Assembly: GCF_002113375.1 (NCBI RefSeq)
Contig: NZ_NEHO01000002.1
Location: forward strand, 1-64,000
DNA length: 64,000 bases
From: Pseudomonas sp. R37(2017)
GTDB taxonomy: Bacteria > Pseudomonadota > Gammaproteobacteria > Pseudomonadales > Pseudomonadaceae
Reading direction: 5' to 3'
This document shows, piece by piece, positions 9,579 through 19,791 of the stretch. The notes beneath the pieces are model-generated. The model did not search any database. It saw only the letters and a program-made list of their open reading frames with translations, and had not been told where the DNA came from. Every line of letters starts with the position of its first letter. Within the stretch, counting starts at the first letter, position 1. The translations under genes and the position numbers were made by a program.

Positions 9579-9634
9579 GTTAGCGTCGCTGGCTCTGACC
9601 TGAAGGTCCACCGCCAGCAACCCGAATTGAAAAA

Positions 9635-9676
9635 ACAAGACCCGTCGTGGGAAACCACGACGGGTCTTGTCGTTTT
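9635..9676 (+). terminator. Strong intrinsic terminator after DUF1127 gene 1
   Basis: 16-bp perfect stem (9635-9650 with 9655-9670) closed by a GAAA tetraloop, followed by CGTTTT. Isolates the first DUF1127 gene. Confidence 0.88.
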
Positions 9677-9722
9677 GGCCTGTCAATCCTGGCCCTACAG
9701 AAGGGAAACCTCATCACCAGTA

Positions 9723-9756
9723 CAGTTTGCAAAACACACAAACTGAATAGGTACAA
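9723..9756 (+). promoter_or_regulatory. Dyad and -10 upstream of DUF1127 gene 2
   Basis: Inverted repeat CAGTTTG (9723-9729)/CAAACTG (9739-9745) with a 9-nt spacer, followed by TACAAT (9752-9757 region) as a candidate -10. A dyad also stands upstream of the first DUF1127 gene, but its sequence differs (ATACAG/CTGTAT). Confidence 0.4.
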
Positions 9757-9835
9757 TATCGCTGCAGTGTGTCTGTGGCAGGTATTCGGATGGTGTCAGC
9801 ATGGAGCTCTTCACTTATCGGACAGGGACCGTTCC

Positions 9836-10045
9836 ATGAAAAACCTACAGTGTTTTTCCATTACCTCAGCTCAATGGCAACCTTGCCGGCATTGGCTCAA
9901 AGGGCTGCCGAAGAGACTCTTCGCTGGACTGGAAAGGGCGAGAACGCGACGTTTGCTGGCTCAACTCGATGATCGCCAGCTAGCGGATCTGGGTATCAGC
10001 CTCGCCGAGCGCTGCAATGAACTGGACAAACCGTTCTGGCGCTGA
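9836..10045 (+). CDS. DUF1127 small protein, second copy
   Basis: 69 residues from ATG 9836 (MKNLQCFSITSAQWQP). The C-terminus RRLLAQLDDRQLADLGISLA and NELDKPFWR is the DUF1127 module, closely matching the paralogue at 9363-9578. The N-terminal half has diverged. The upstream reading frame stays open, but it runs through the terminator of gene 1 and is not used. Function unknown. Basic, cytoplasmic, no membrane segment. Confidence 0.78.
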   Translation: MKNLQCFSITSAQWQPCRHWLKGLPKRLFAGLERARTRRLLAQLDDRQLADLGISLAERCNELDKPFWR

Positions 10046-10054
10046 CTATCTGCT

Positions 10055-10145
10055 TGCAAGGTCGGGACTGTTCGAACTGACACCTACAGGCCTAATATCA
10101 CTCCAGAACGTGGCGAACGCCGAGTGCCTGGCGTCCGACCTTGCA
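10055..10145. repeat. Widely spaced 11-bp inverted repeat
   Basis: TGCAAGGTCGG (10055-10065) and its exact complement CCGACCTTGCA (10135-10145), separated by 69 nt. They lie in the gap between DUF1127 gene 2 and the DUF2388 operon. Could be a remnant of a mobile REP-like element or a large RNA stem in the operon leader. No further support. Confidence 0.5.
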
Positions 10146-10190
10146 GACACTGCGCCATATTTCAATTGATCGACCCAAAGGAGTTATTCC

Positions 10191-10511
10191 ATGACCCGCC
10201 TACGCCTGCTTAGCGCTGCCGCACTGTTTGCCGTGGCTGCAAGCGCCCAAGCCACCAGCTTCGTTGTGACCACGGATGCTGTTGTCAACGCGCTCAAAGC
10301 CACTTCCGATGCGACCACCAACATCGTCTCGTCGTCGTTCAAGGATGACAAGATCGTCCTCGCCGCCCGTGACGACGCCGCCAGCTTCGTTGCCACCGAA
10401 GGCTCCATCCGAGGTGTGAAGCTGGAAAGCGCCCTCGACCACATTCGCCATAAGGCGCCGCAACTGAGCGCAACAGACGCACAACTGGCTCAGGCGATCC
10501 TGACGATCTAA
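10191..10511 (+). CDS. DUF2388 secreted protein
   Basis: 106 residues. Signal peptide about 1-20 (MTRLRLLSAAALFAVAASAQ), then the DUF2388 domain with the conserved RDDAASFVATEGSIRGVKLE and a C-terminal LAQAIL motif. Predicted periplasmic or secreted. The family appears largely confined to pseudomonads, and its role is unknown. AAAGGAG lies before ATG 10191. It is the first gene of a group with a decayed copy (10561), an intact copy (10751) and a DUF4105 protein (11068). Confidence 0.82.
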   Translation: MTRLRLLSAAALFAVAASAQATSFVVTTDAVVNALKATSDATTNIVSSSFKDDKIVLAARDDAASFVATEGSIRGVKLESALDHIRHKAPQLSATDAQLAQAILTI

Positions 10512-10526
10512 ACGGCTGTTCGGACA

Positions 10527-10549
10527 TGGGGCACGCTCGACGTGCCCCA
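10527..10549 (+). terminator. Hairpin between DUF2388 copies
   Basis: Stem TGGGGCAC/GTGCCCCA (10527-10534 with 10542-10549), 7-nt loop, followed by only a weak ATGTTTCG tail. Could partly terminate or act as an mRNA stabiliser after the first DUF2388 gene. Confidence 0.5.
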
Positions 10550-10560
10550 ATGTTTCGACA

Positions 10561-10758
10561 ATGGCACTGCTCGCCGCCCACGATGACGCTGCGGCGTTCA
10601 TTGCCAGTGACGGCCAGCTGAGGGGCGCGCGACTGGAGCCAGCCCTGCGTTATCTGCGCCGAACCCAGGCAAAACTTCATGCCAGCGACCTTGAACTGGC
10701 ACAGGCAATTCTCGTCCAATGGTTATCCCTGTTTTTTCTGGAGTCGTTCCATGCGTAA
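10561..10758 (+). pseudogene. Decayed DUF2388 copy
   Basis: The frame translates to AHDDAAAFIASDGQLRGARL followed by LELAQAIL, clearly the C-terminal half of DUF2388. It has no signal peptide and no SD, since it begins 11 nt after the hairpin. It has also lost the usual stop after the LAQAIL motif, so the frame runs on into the next gene's start (10751). The first half appears deleted. Probably a remnant of a tandem duplication. A short cytoplasmic product is possible but unlikely. Confidence 0.6.
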
Positions 10759-11071
10759 CCCGTTGATTGCCGCCACCTTGGGCCTGCTGCTGTTGGCCGA
10801 TGTGACCCAGGCACATACTCTGGTTGCCACCAGTAACATGCTGATCCGTGCTACCCAGCGCACCCTTGATTTCACTTCCGATACCACCACGTCCATTCGC
10901 GACTCGAAAATCGTGCGCGAAGCCCAGGACGACGCCGCCAGTTTCGTTGCCAGCAATGGCGACATTCGTGGCGCTCATCTGGAATCCGCTTTCGACTTGC
11001 TGCGCACACGCGTGCCGGAAGCCCGTGACGCCAGCGATCAGGATCTCGCCGAAGCCATTCTCGCACTGTGA
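10751..11071 (+). CDS. DUF2388 secreted protein, second intact copy
   Basis: 106 residues, the same length as the copy at 10191. Signal peptide about 1-21 (ending VTQA-HT), then REAQDDAASFVASNGDIRGA and a C-terminal LAEAILAL. ATG 10751 follows CTGGAG by 9 nt. The last four bases (GTGA) overlap the GTG start of the DUF4105 gene, so the two are translationally coupled. Predicted periplasmic. Function unknown. Confidence 0.82.
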   Translation: MRNPLIAATLGLLLLADVTQAHTLVATSNMLIRATQRTLDFTSDTTTSIRDSKIVREAQDDAASFVASNGDIRGAHLESAFDLLRTRVPEARDASDQDLAEAILAL

Positions 11072-13029
11072 GGCGTCCTGGCGCCTGGCTGCTGGCCGGG
11101 GCCTTGTTGCTACTCGGCAACACGGCCCACGCAGGCCTTCAACTACAGCTCAAGACCGAAGGTCTGACCTCCGCGCAACAGCAAGCCAGCCAGGCCTTGC
11201 TTGATGAAGCCGTGCGAGCGCTACCGCCACGCTTCATCGAGCAGTTGGACCGACGTATCGTCGTCGGCTGGACCGATGACATGCCGCATAATGCCTACGG
11301 CCAGGCATCGCTGGTGTCTGAGCTCGATCTGAACCGCAACCTGCTGGCCAGCCTCACCGATGGCAGCGCCGCGAGCAAAAAAACCCATCGACCCCACGGC
11401 ACCGTGCGCCGGGAAATGCTAGCCACTGTGTTGCACGAGCTGACTCACATCTACGACCGTTCGCGCCTGTGGCCGGATGCCGAGCGCAAGCTGATTCAGC
11501 GCTGCACCCAGCGCAACAACAGCGCCGGGCTGGTTGGCATTCCCGATCAATGTCGCGGCCAGTCCGATCGGCGTTTTACCCTCAGTGACGATCCGCGCCT
11601 GCTCGACCTCGCCGGCTGGCAGCAATACGTGGGCCGTCGCGGTGAACGCGAACAGCACAATCGCCAGATTGCCCGCAGCCCGGACCTCTACGAGACCAGC
11701 AGTCCAAAGGAATTCGTCGCGGTCAACATGGAATACTTCCTCCTCGACCCGAGCTACGCTTGTCGCCGCCCTGCGCTGTACCGCTACTACAAAGAACATT
11801 TCGGCTGGGCGCCCGCCACCTGGGACGCTTGCAGCAAGACCTTCGCGTTCCTCAATGCCGGCAACGATTTCGCCAGGACACCACTCGGGCAGGTTGATCC
11901 GGAACGGGTCTATGCCGTTGACTATCTGCTGGCCGAGGCTAACCAGAACCTGTTCAGCCGCTGGGGCCATAGCATGCTGCGCCTGGTGATCTGCGCACCG
12001 GGCCGCCCCCTCGGGCCTGATTGTCGACTGGACCTGGACCAGCATCTGGTGCTGTCGTACCGAGCCTTCGTCGGCGACGTACAGCTGTCGAGCTGGGATG
12101 GCCTGGTGGGTAAATACCCGTCACGGTTATTCATCCTGCCGCTCTCGCAGGTCATCGACGAGTACACCAAGACTGAACTGCGCAGCCTGGCCTCCGTGCC
12201 TCTGAACCTGTCGCGCAAAGAGATTGAAGAGGTGGTGGGACGTGCCGCCGAGATGCACTGGAGTTACGACGGCAACTACTTCTTCCTGTCCAACAACTGC
12301 GCAGTGGAAGAACTGAAACTGCTGCGCGGCGGGACCAACAACCCGAAATTGGTCGGGCTCGACAACATCATGCCCAACGGCTTGCTGGAAGTGCTGAAGG
12401 GCCGAGGCCTGGCGGATACCAGCGTGCTGGATGATCCCAAGGAAGCGCTGCGTCTGGGCTACCGTTTCGACTCCTTCCGCGATCGCTATCAGGCCATGTT
12501 TGAAGTGCTGAAAAAGCACTTGCCGGTCAAACAGGAAAAAGTTGAAGACTGGCTCGACTTGAAAGCCGAGGAACGTCGGCAATGGTTCGAGAAGGCCGAC
12601 TTGCGCACCAGTGCGGCGCTGCTTTTGCTGGAGCAAGCGAGCTTCCGCCGACAGTTGCTGCTGGCTCAGGATGAAGTGAAACAGCGTTATCTGGGCGCTC
12701 GTGAGCTGAAGAATGGCGGCATGGATAAGGCCAACGAGACACTCAAGAACATTCTCAACAACAGTGGCTTCCTCAGCCGTCCGGCTGAACTGCTAGGCAC
12801 CAACGGTTATGGCTTGCCACAGCCGAGCGAGTGGGAGCATCTGGAATCGGAAAGCAGCCAGCGCCAGAAACAGCTCCTGGCGCTGTCCGGAGATCTGGAC
12901 AAGGAAGTGAGAGCGTTGCTCGAACCGAGTCGTGCCGCCGAAATGGCCGCCAACGAGGCCAACATGAAACAGATCGGTGAGCACCTGCGCAAACTGCACA
13001 AGGCATCAGGCGGGTTGGAGTTGCCTTGA
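11068..13029 (+). CDS. Periplasmic DUF4105 (Lnb_N-like) protein with HExxH site
   Basis: 653 residues. Signal peptide about 1-22 (cleavage near TAHA-GL). An N-terminal region carries H123-E124-L-T-H127 with E215 in KEFVAVN as a possible third zinc ligand. A DUF4105/Lnb_N domain spans about 280-430, with H301 (RWGHSMLR) and C411 (SNNCAVEEL) as a papain-like pair. A helical C-terminal part follows (about 470-650). Pfam DUF4105 was renamed after Lnb lipoprotein N-acyltransferases (recalled, not checked). A lipid- or peptide-modifying envelope enzyme is therefore possible. GTG start coupled to DUF2388. Confidence 0.75.
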   Translation: MRRPGAWLLAGALLLLGNTAHAGLQLQLKTEGLTSAQQQASQALLDEAVRALPPRFIEQLDRRIVVGWTDDMPHNAYGQASLVSELDLNRNLLASLTDGSAASKKTHRPHGTVRREMLATVLHELTHIYDRSRLWPDAERKLIQRCTQRNNSAGLVGIPDQCRGQSDRRFTLSDDPRLLDLAGWQQYVGRRGEREQHNRQIARSPDLYETSSPKEFVAVNMEYFLLDPSYACRRPALYRYYKEHFGWAPATWDACSKTFAFLNAGNDFARTPLGQVDPERVYAVDYLLAEANQNLFSRWGHSMLRLVICAPGRPLGPDCRLDLDQHLVLSYRAFVGDVQLSSWDGLVGKYPSRLFILPLSQVIDEYTKTELRSLASVPLNLSRKEIEEVVGRAAEMHWSYDGNYFFLSNNCAVEELKLLRGGTNNPKLVGLDNIMPNGLLEVLKGRGLADTSVLDDPKEALRLGYRFDSFRDRYQAMFEVLKKHLPVKQEKVEDWLDLKAEERRQWFEKADLRTSAALLLLEQASFRRQLLLAQDEVKQRYLGARELKNGGMDKANETLKNILNNSGFLSRPAELLGTNGYGLPQPSEWEHLESESSQRQKQLLALSGDLDKEVRALLEPSRAAEMAANEANMKQIGEHLRKLHKASGGLELP

Positions 13030-13100
13030 CTCGGTACCTGTACTCGCGATGGTCGTTAACGGTAACGCGTGTTGACTGGCAAAACGCGTCGCTCTCGAGT

Positions 13101-13127
13101 CCATCGCGAGCATGCTCGCTCCTACAG
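13101..13127 (-). repeat. REP element (single)
   Basis: CCATCGCGAGCATGCTCGCT followed by CCTACAG, a REP palindrome of the P. fluorescens type, between the DUF4105 gene and trpA. The same sequence family recurs at 22181, 22252, 41201, 47961, 53751 and 57705. Confidence 0.85.
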
Positions 13128-13147
13128 TACCGTGAGGTTCCAAATCC

Positions 13148-13959
13148 TCAGCTGTTGCGTGCCTTGCGCACGCCATCGGCCAACGCCGAGCACAGGCTCA
13201 GCACGCCATCCACGGCTTGTTCCGGGGAGGTGGCATTGGCGATGTGATCGATCAACGCCGAACCCACCACCACGCCATCGGCCAGACGCGCGATGGACGC
13301 TGCCTGCTCCGGAGTCCGGATACCGAAACCGATGCTGATCGGCAGGTCGGTATGGCGGCGCAGACGGGCGACCGCTTCTTCGACGTGCTCCAGCGTGGCG
13401 GCACCGGCGCCAGTCACACCGGCCACCGACACGTAGTAAACGAAACCGGAGCTGCCGTTGAGAACGGTCGGCAGACGCACATCGTCGGTGGTTGGCGTAG
13501 TCAGACGAATGAAGTCCAGGCCCGCTGCCTGCGCCGGGTCGCACAACTCGCCGTTATGCTCTGGCGGCAGGTCGACCACGATCAGACCGTCAACACCAGC
13601 CTCTTTGGCTTCGGCAATGAACCGCGGAACGCCGTATTTGTGGATCGGGTTGAAGTAACCCATCAGCACCAGTGGCGTTTCGTTGTTGTCCTGGCGGAAC
13701 TCGCGAACCATTTGCAGGGTTTTCGCCAGATTCTGTTTGGCGCCCAATGCACGGATGTTGGCGAGCTGGATTGCCGGGCCGTCAGCCATCGGGTCGGTGA
13801 AGGGCATACCCAGTTCGATCACGTCGGCGCCAGCCGCCGGCAAACCCTTGAGGATTGCCAGGGAGGTGTCATAGCCCGGATCGCCAGCGGTCACGAAGGT
13901 CACCAGGGCGGCGCGGTTCTGTTCCTTGAGTTCGGCAAAACGCGTTTGCAGGCGGCTCA

Positions 13960-13960
<1 letters not shown>
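13148..13960 (-). CDS. trpA: Tryptophan synthase alpha subunit
   Basis: 270 residues. Cleaves indole-3-glycerol phosphate to indole and glyceraldehyde-3-phosphate, passing indole to TrpB. The catalytic glutamate is in [16 protein letters not shown], and the phosphate-binding GFGIRTPEQ and GSALID motifs are present. The ATG shares one base with the trpB stop (TGATG). Together with the divergent activator trpI this is the classical Pseudomonas trpBA layout. Confidence 0.97.
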
Positions 13961-16194
<2,234 letters not shown>

Positions 16195-16198
<4 letters not shown>

Positions 16199-16518
16199 TC
16201 ACGCTTGCACAACAGGTAAGCGGCCAGCAGGCCCAATGCGCCCACGGCGACACCAGCTGTTGTCCAGGGGTGTTGCTGAGCGTAGTCGCGGGTAGCAATC
16301 CCGGTTTCGCGGGTTTTTACCTTGACCTCTTCATAGGCATCGGCAAGCAGATGGCGCGAGTGCTGCAAGGCATTCTCGGCGTTGCTTTTCAAGGTCTTGA
16401 GGGTTTTACGCGACTCGTCCGAGGCGTCGTCCTTCAGGTTTTCCAAAGACTTGAGCAGACTCTCGATCTCCGCTTCCATGCTTTGCAATGAGGCTTTGCG
16501 TAGCGAGCTGTTGGCCAT
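16195..16518 (-). CDS. DUF883 (ElaB/YqjD-like) membrane-anchored protein
   Basis: 107 residues. A long amphipathic/coiled-coil region ([19 protein letters not shown]...) is followed by one C-terminal membrane helix ([19 protein letters not shown]) and a basic end. E. coli relatives are C-tail-anchored inner-membrane proteins that bind ribosomes in stationary phase. ATG 16518 has AGGAG 7 nt upstream. The longer frame to 16569 lacks an SD. Confidence 0.85.
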
Positions 16519-16675
16519 GGTGGCTCTCCTGCATTGGTGATGAGTGGCGTGTGTTGGTTGGGACTTCACGGGTTCGAGAAAGTGCAGAAAATCTGAACTT
16601 CACACTCAGAACGGCCAACGGAAGAAATCGGAAAAATCACTGCTAGGCTGTAATTCACACGCAGAGGAGAACGCC

Positions 16676-16891
16676 ATGTCTGACCATCACACCTACAAGA
16701 AAGTCGAGCTGATCGGCTCGTCCACCAGCAGTATCGAAGATGCGATCAACAACGCGCTGGCCGAAGCCAGCAAAAGCATCAAGTACATGGAATGGTTTGA
16801 AGTAACCGAGACCCGTGGGCACATCAGGGACGGCAAGGCTGCGCACTTTCAGGTCACCTTGAAAGTCGGATTCCGGATTGCCAGCAGCTGA
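16676..16891 (+). CDS. Dodecin
   Basis: 71 residues, the standard dodecin length. Forms a hollow dodecamer that binds flavins (or CoA), thought to buffer free flavin. The family pattern is clear: YKKVELIGSSTSSIEDAI, then a W in KYMEWFEVTETRG that stacks on flavin, then FQVTLKVGFR. AGAGGAG precedes ATG 16676. Monocistronic. Confidence 0.94.
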   Translation: MSDHHTYKKVELIGSSTSSIEDAINNALAEASKSIKYMEWFEVTETRGHIRDGKAAHFQVTLKVGFRIASS

Positions 16892-17012
16892 CTTTGGGCT
16901 AGTCTTCTGAACTTGCACGCCGGCCGAATGCCATAGGGATTGGCAAAACACTACATGAGTACGTCCGGCTGACGGCTGGTTACCCCTATGATCCGACCAG
17001 GGAATGCAACCG

Positions 17013-17234
17013 ATGAAGAAGTTTATATTGGCAGTAGGTTTGCTGAGCCTTGCGGGGAGCGCATTGGCGGGTGGCAAGCCATGTGAAGAGCTGAAAGCCG
17101 AAATCGCAGCGAAACTTGATGCCAAGGGCGTTTCCGGTTATTCGCTGGAGATTGTCGATAAAGGTTCCGCTGCTGGCGGGAAAGTTGTTGGTAAATGCGA
17201 AGCAGGCGCCAAGGTGATCGTCTATAAAAAGTAG
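17013..17234 (+). CDS. DUF1161 periplasmic protein
   Basis: 73 residues. Signal peptide about 1-22 (MKKFILAVGLLSLAGSALA), then the DUF1161 signature KPCEELKAEIAAKLDAKGV and two cysteines likely to form a disulfide (KPCEEL and GKCEAG). Function unknown. A paralogue is at 18612. The two flank an oxidoreductase on the other strand. Confidence 0.85.
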   Translation: MKKFILAVGLLSLAGSALAGGKPCEELKAEIAAKLDAKGVSGYSLEIVDKGSAAGGKVVGKCEAGAKVIVYKK

Positions 17235-17253
17235 GCCGATACTTGCCCGAATG

Positions 17254-17283
17254 AAAAAGCCGACGCTCTGGCGCCGGCTTTTT
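17254..17283. terminator. Bidirectional terminator
   Basis: AAAAAGCCG (17254-17262) pairs with CGGCTTTTT (17275-17283), with inner ACGC/GCG pairing. It lies between the convergent DUF1161 gene and the luciferase-like gene and has A/T tracts on both sides. Confidence 0.88.
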
Positions 17284-17298
17284 CATGCCGTTTGAGTA

Positions 17299-18300
17299 TC
17301 AGCCTCGCATGACCTGCGCCAGCAGCTCGTAGGAATGCACGCGATCCGAATGTTCGTACAGGTCACAGGTGAAAATCAGCTCGTCAGCCTGGGTCTGTTC
17401 GATCAGGACATCAAGCTTGGCACGGATTTTCTGCGGGCTGCCGATCATGGCCAGGCCAAGGAAATCATGTACGGCCTCTTTTTCGTGGGGTAGCCACAGG
17501 CCGTCCATGGTTTTCACTGGCGGACGTTGCACCAGGCTTTGGCCACGCATCAGGGCCAGAATCCGCTGGAACACCGAAGTCGCCAGGTAATCGGCCTGCT
17601 CGTCGGTATCGGCTGCCACCAATGGCACACCGAGCATCACGTAGGGTTTTTCCAGAACGGCTGACGGCTTGAAGTGATTGCGGTAGACCCGAATCGCTTC
17701 ATGCATGTAGCGCGGCGCGAAATGCGAAGCGAAGGCGTAGGGCAAACCACGCTCACCCGCCAGCTGCGCACTGAACAGGCTCGATCCCAACAACCAGACC
17801 GGCACCTGGGTCCCGGTTCCCGGCATGGCGATGATGCGTTGATCCGGGGTACGTGGCCCGAGGTAGCGCACCAGTTCCGCCACATCTTCCGGGAAGTCGT
17901 CGGCGCTGCCCGAGCGTTCACGGCGCAACGCACGTGCGGTCATCTGGTCGGAACCGGGGGCGCGCCCCAGGCCCAGGTCGATCCGCCCCGGATAGAGGCT
18001 TTCCAGGGTGCCGAACTGTTCGGCGATCACCAGCGGTGCGTGGTTGGGCAACATCACCCCACCAGAACCGACTCGAATGGTCGACGTACCGCCGGCCAGG
18101 TAACCGAGCAACACCGAAGTCGCGGAACTGGCGATGCCGTCCATGTTGTGGTGTTCAGCCACCCAGAAGCGGTTGTAACCGAACTTCTCGACGTGCTGCG
18201 CCAGGTCCAGCGAGTTGCGCAGCGACTGGGCCGCGCTGCCGTTCTCGCGCACCGGCACCAGATCAAGGGTCGAGAACTTGATATCGGACAGTCGTTTCAT
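17299..18300 (-). CDS. Luciferase-like (LLM class) FMN-dependent oxidoreductase
   Basis: 333 residues, bacterial-luciferase TIM-barrel family, closest in style to YhbW/MsnO8-like proteins. Motifs: [40 protein letters not shown] and [17 protein letters not shown]. Substrate unknown. ATG 18300 ([17 protein letters not shown]) is the family start. The in-frame extension to 18375 is not conserved-looking. Monocistronic. Confidence 0.87.
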   Translation of the reverse strand: MKRLSDIKFSTLDLVPVRENGSAAQSLRNSLDLAQHVEKFGYNRFWVAEHHNMDGIASSATSVLLGYLAGGTSTIRVGSGGVMLPNHAPLVIAEQFGTLESLYPGRIDLGLGRAPGSDQMTARALRRERSGSADDFPEDVAELVRYLGPRTPDQRIIAMPGTGTQVPVWLLGSSLFSAQLAGERGLPYAFASHFAPRYMHEAIRVYRNHFKPSAVLEKPYVMLGVPLVAADTDEQADYLATSVFQRILALMRGQSLVQRPPVKTMDGLWLPHEKEAVHDFLGLAMIGSPQKIRAKLDVLIEQTQADELIFTCDLYEHSDRVHSYELLAQVMRG

Positions 18301-18450
18301 AAACCTGCTTCTCCAATTGAGGGCGCAGGTTTGTTCTTGCGAACGCAAACCTGCCGAATCCAAAAGCGTGTTCATGCAATGTGGGCATATACCCGAGTTT
18401 CAATAGCCCGGTAAAAAATCCCGCGAAAAAAGCAGATTGATCAGACGAAA

Positions 18451-18510
18451 AGATCGCAGCCTTGCGCAAACTGCCGAAATCATTCAGCAGGTTGCGCAAG
18501 GCTGCGATCT
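18451..18510. repeat. 19-bp perfect inverted repeat
   Basis: Arms 18451-18469 and 18492-18510 (AGATCGCAGCCTTGCGCAA and its complement) with a 22-nt centre, followed by ATTTTTGCG. The GATCGCAGCCT core is common in intergenic Pseudomonas repeats. It lies in the 311-bp gap upstream of both divergent neighbours, so it is more likely a repeat element than an operon terminator. Nothing else was found in 18301-18611. Confidence 0.8.
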
Positions 18511-18611
18511 ATTTTTGCGTCGTGACAGACTCGACCGCTAAAACTGTGGTCGAATAAATGACAGCAGCGAAAACCCATGACTGTACGTGCTGCGTCAAAG
18601 GAGCTTCAACC

Positions 18612-18845
18612 ATGAAACGTTTTGCCCTGGCGGTTATCTGTTGCGCACTGGCCACTTCGGCCCTGGCGGCACCAAAACCCTGCGAAGAGCTCAAGGCCGA
18701 GATCGAAGCCAAGATCCAGGCCAGTGGCGTGACCGCCTACACACTTGAAATCGTCAGCAATGACGAAGTGCACGACCAGAACATGGTCGTTGGCTCGTGC
18801 GAAAACGGCAGCAAAAAAATCATCTACCAGAAGAACGATCGCTGA
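18612..18845 (+). CDS. DUF1161 periplasmic protein, second copy
   Basis: 77 residues. Signal peptide about 1-20 (ending ATSALA-AP), then KPCEELKAEIEAKIQASGV and a second cysteine in VGSCENGSK. Clear paralogue of 17013-17234. AAAGGAG lies 9 nt before ATG. It ends 4 nt before the stop of the convergent lipoprotein gene. Confidence 0.85.
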   Translation: MKRFALAVICCALATSALAAPKPCEELKAEIEAKIQASGVTAYTLEIVSNDEVHDQNMVVGSCENGSKKIIYQKNDR

Positions 18846-18849
18846 CACC

Positions 18850-19269
18850 TCACATCAGACAGTAGGATTCCCGATCTTCCGCGACGATCTCCCGCTTGGC
18901 GTTGTACAGCCGGGCGCCGGGGATGAAGGCAATTGAGCGACCTTCGAGCACATAACGCTGCCCGGCTTCGAAATGATCGTAATTGATGGTCAGGTAGCAC
19001 AGCCGTTCCGAAGGGCCGCTCATCATGCCCAATCCGCCGCCGGGCACTTCAAAGTCGAAGCGGACGATCAGTTCGTGGCTACCGGGCGTGACTTCGAAAA
19101 AACGCCCGTCGCGCAGGCGTTGTTTATCCAGTCGCTCGGCCATCAACAATTTGTCGTTAGGGAAGGGCGTCGAGAATTCGACCCAGGCCATTTGTGGATT
19201 GGGTGTCGGCATCGGGCTCTGGCAGCCGGCGACAACACCGGCGGCGAGTAACAGCATCAACCTGCGCAT
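18850..19269 (-). CDS. PA0061/PA0062-type lipoprotein
   Basis: 139 residues from ATG 19269. Lipoprotein signal with lipobox VVAGC. Shared motif with the next gene: PGSHELIVRFDF, a cysteine in RLCYLTINYDHF, AGQRYVLEG and PGARLYNAKREIV. A beta-rich envelope lipoprotein. Function unknown. It is the downstream member of a tandem pair with 19310-19732, probably one operon (40-nt gap). Confidence 0.78.
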   Translation of the reverse strand: MRRLMLLLAAGVVAGCQSPMPTPNPQMAWVEFSTPFPNDKLLMAERLDKQRLRDGRFFEVTPGSHELIVRFDFEVPGGGLGMMSGPSERLCYLTINYDHFEAGQRYVLEGRSIAFIPGARLYNAKREIVAEDRESYCLM

Positions 19270-19309
19270 GATGGATGTCCCAAGGGGTGTGCATCCAGCA
19301 TAACGCCGA

Positions 19310-19732
19310 TCAGGTGTGTTGACAGCCCGCTGGCGTGCCCAGACCAACTACCTTTCGCTGTTGATCGTAGAGTTTTGCCCAGGGCCGAAAACCGATATTC
19401 CCCGCTTGCAGTTGATAACGCTCACCCGCGTTGAAAGCTTTGAATTTCACATTCAACTGACAATCGCGCCACAACGGCTCGGCGTCGGGACCGATGTTGG
19501 TGGGCTGGACCGAGAACTGGTAGCGCACCGTCAACTCATGGCTACCGGGTTGGACCTGGAAATAGCGTTTATCGTCGGTGGCCTTGTCATCGACCTCCAG
19601 TGCCTGCAATGCCGTATCTTCTGGCTTCGAGTCCAGATCGATCCAGGCTTGCGCGGGATCATGGCGGGGGAATCCGAAACCGGCACAGCCGGCCAGCAAC
19701 AGCAGGCTTGCTGTCAGTATCAACGTGCGCAT
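19310..19732 (-). CDS. PA0061/PA0062-type lipoprotein, paralogue
   Basis: 140 residues. Signal peptide with lipobox LLAGC at about residue 16. Same architecture as its neighbour: PGSHELTVRYQFSV, DCQLNVKFKAFNAGERYQL, RPWAKLYDQQRKVV. Function unknown. The pair arose by duplication. It is divergent from the aminopeptidase gene at 19792, with 59 bp between starts. Confidence 0.78.
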   Translation of the reverse strand: MRTLILTASLLLLAGCAGFGFPRHDPAQAWIDLDSKPEDTALQALEVDDKATDDKRYFQVQPGSHELTVRYQFSVQPTNIGPDAEPLWRDCQLNVKFKAFNAGERYQLQAGNIGFRPWAKLYDQQRKVVGLGTPAGCQHT

Positions 19733-19791
19733 AGCGGAGCTCCAGTCTGGCGGGATAGTCTTGTGGAAAGACTCTCCAAGGAAGAATTATT

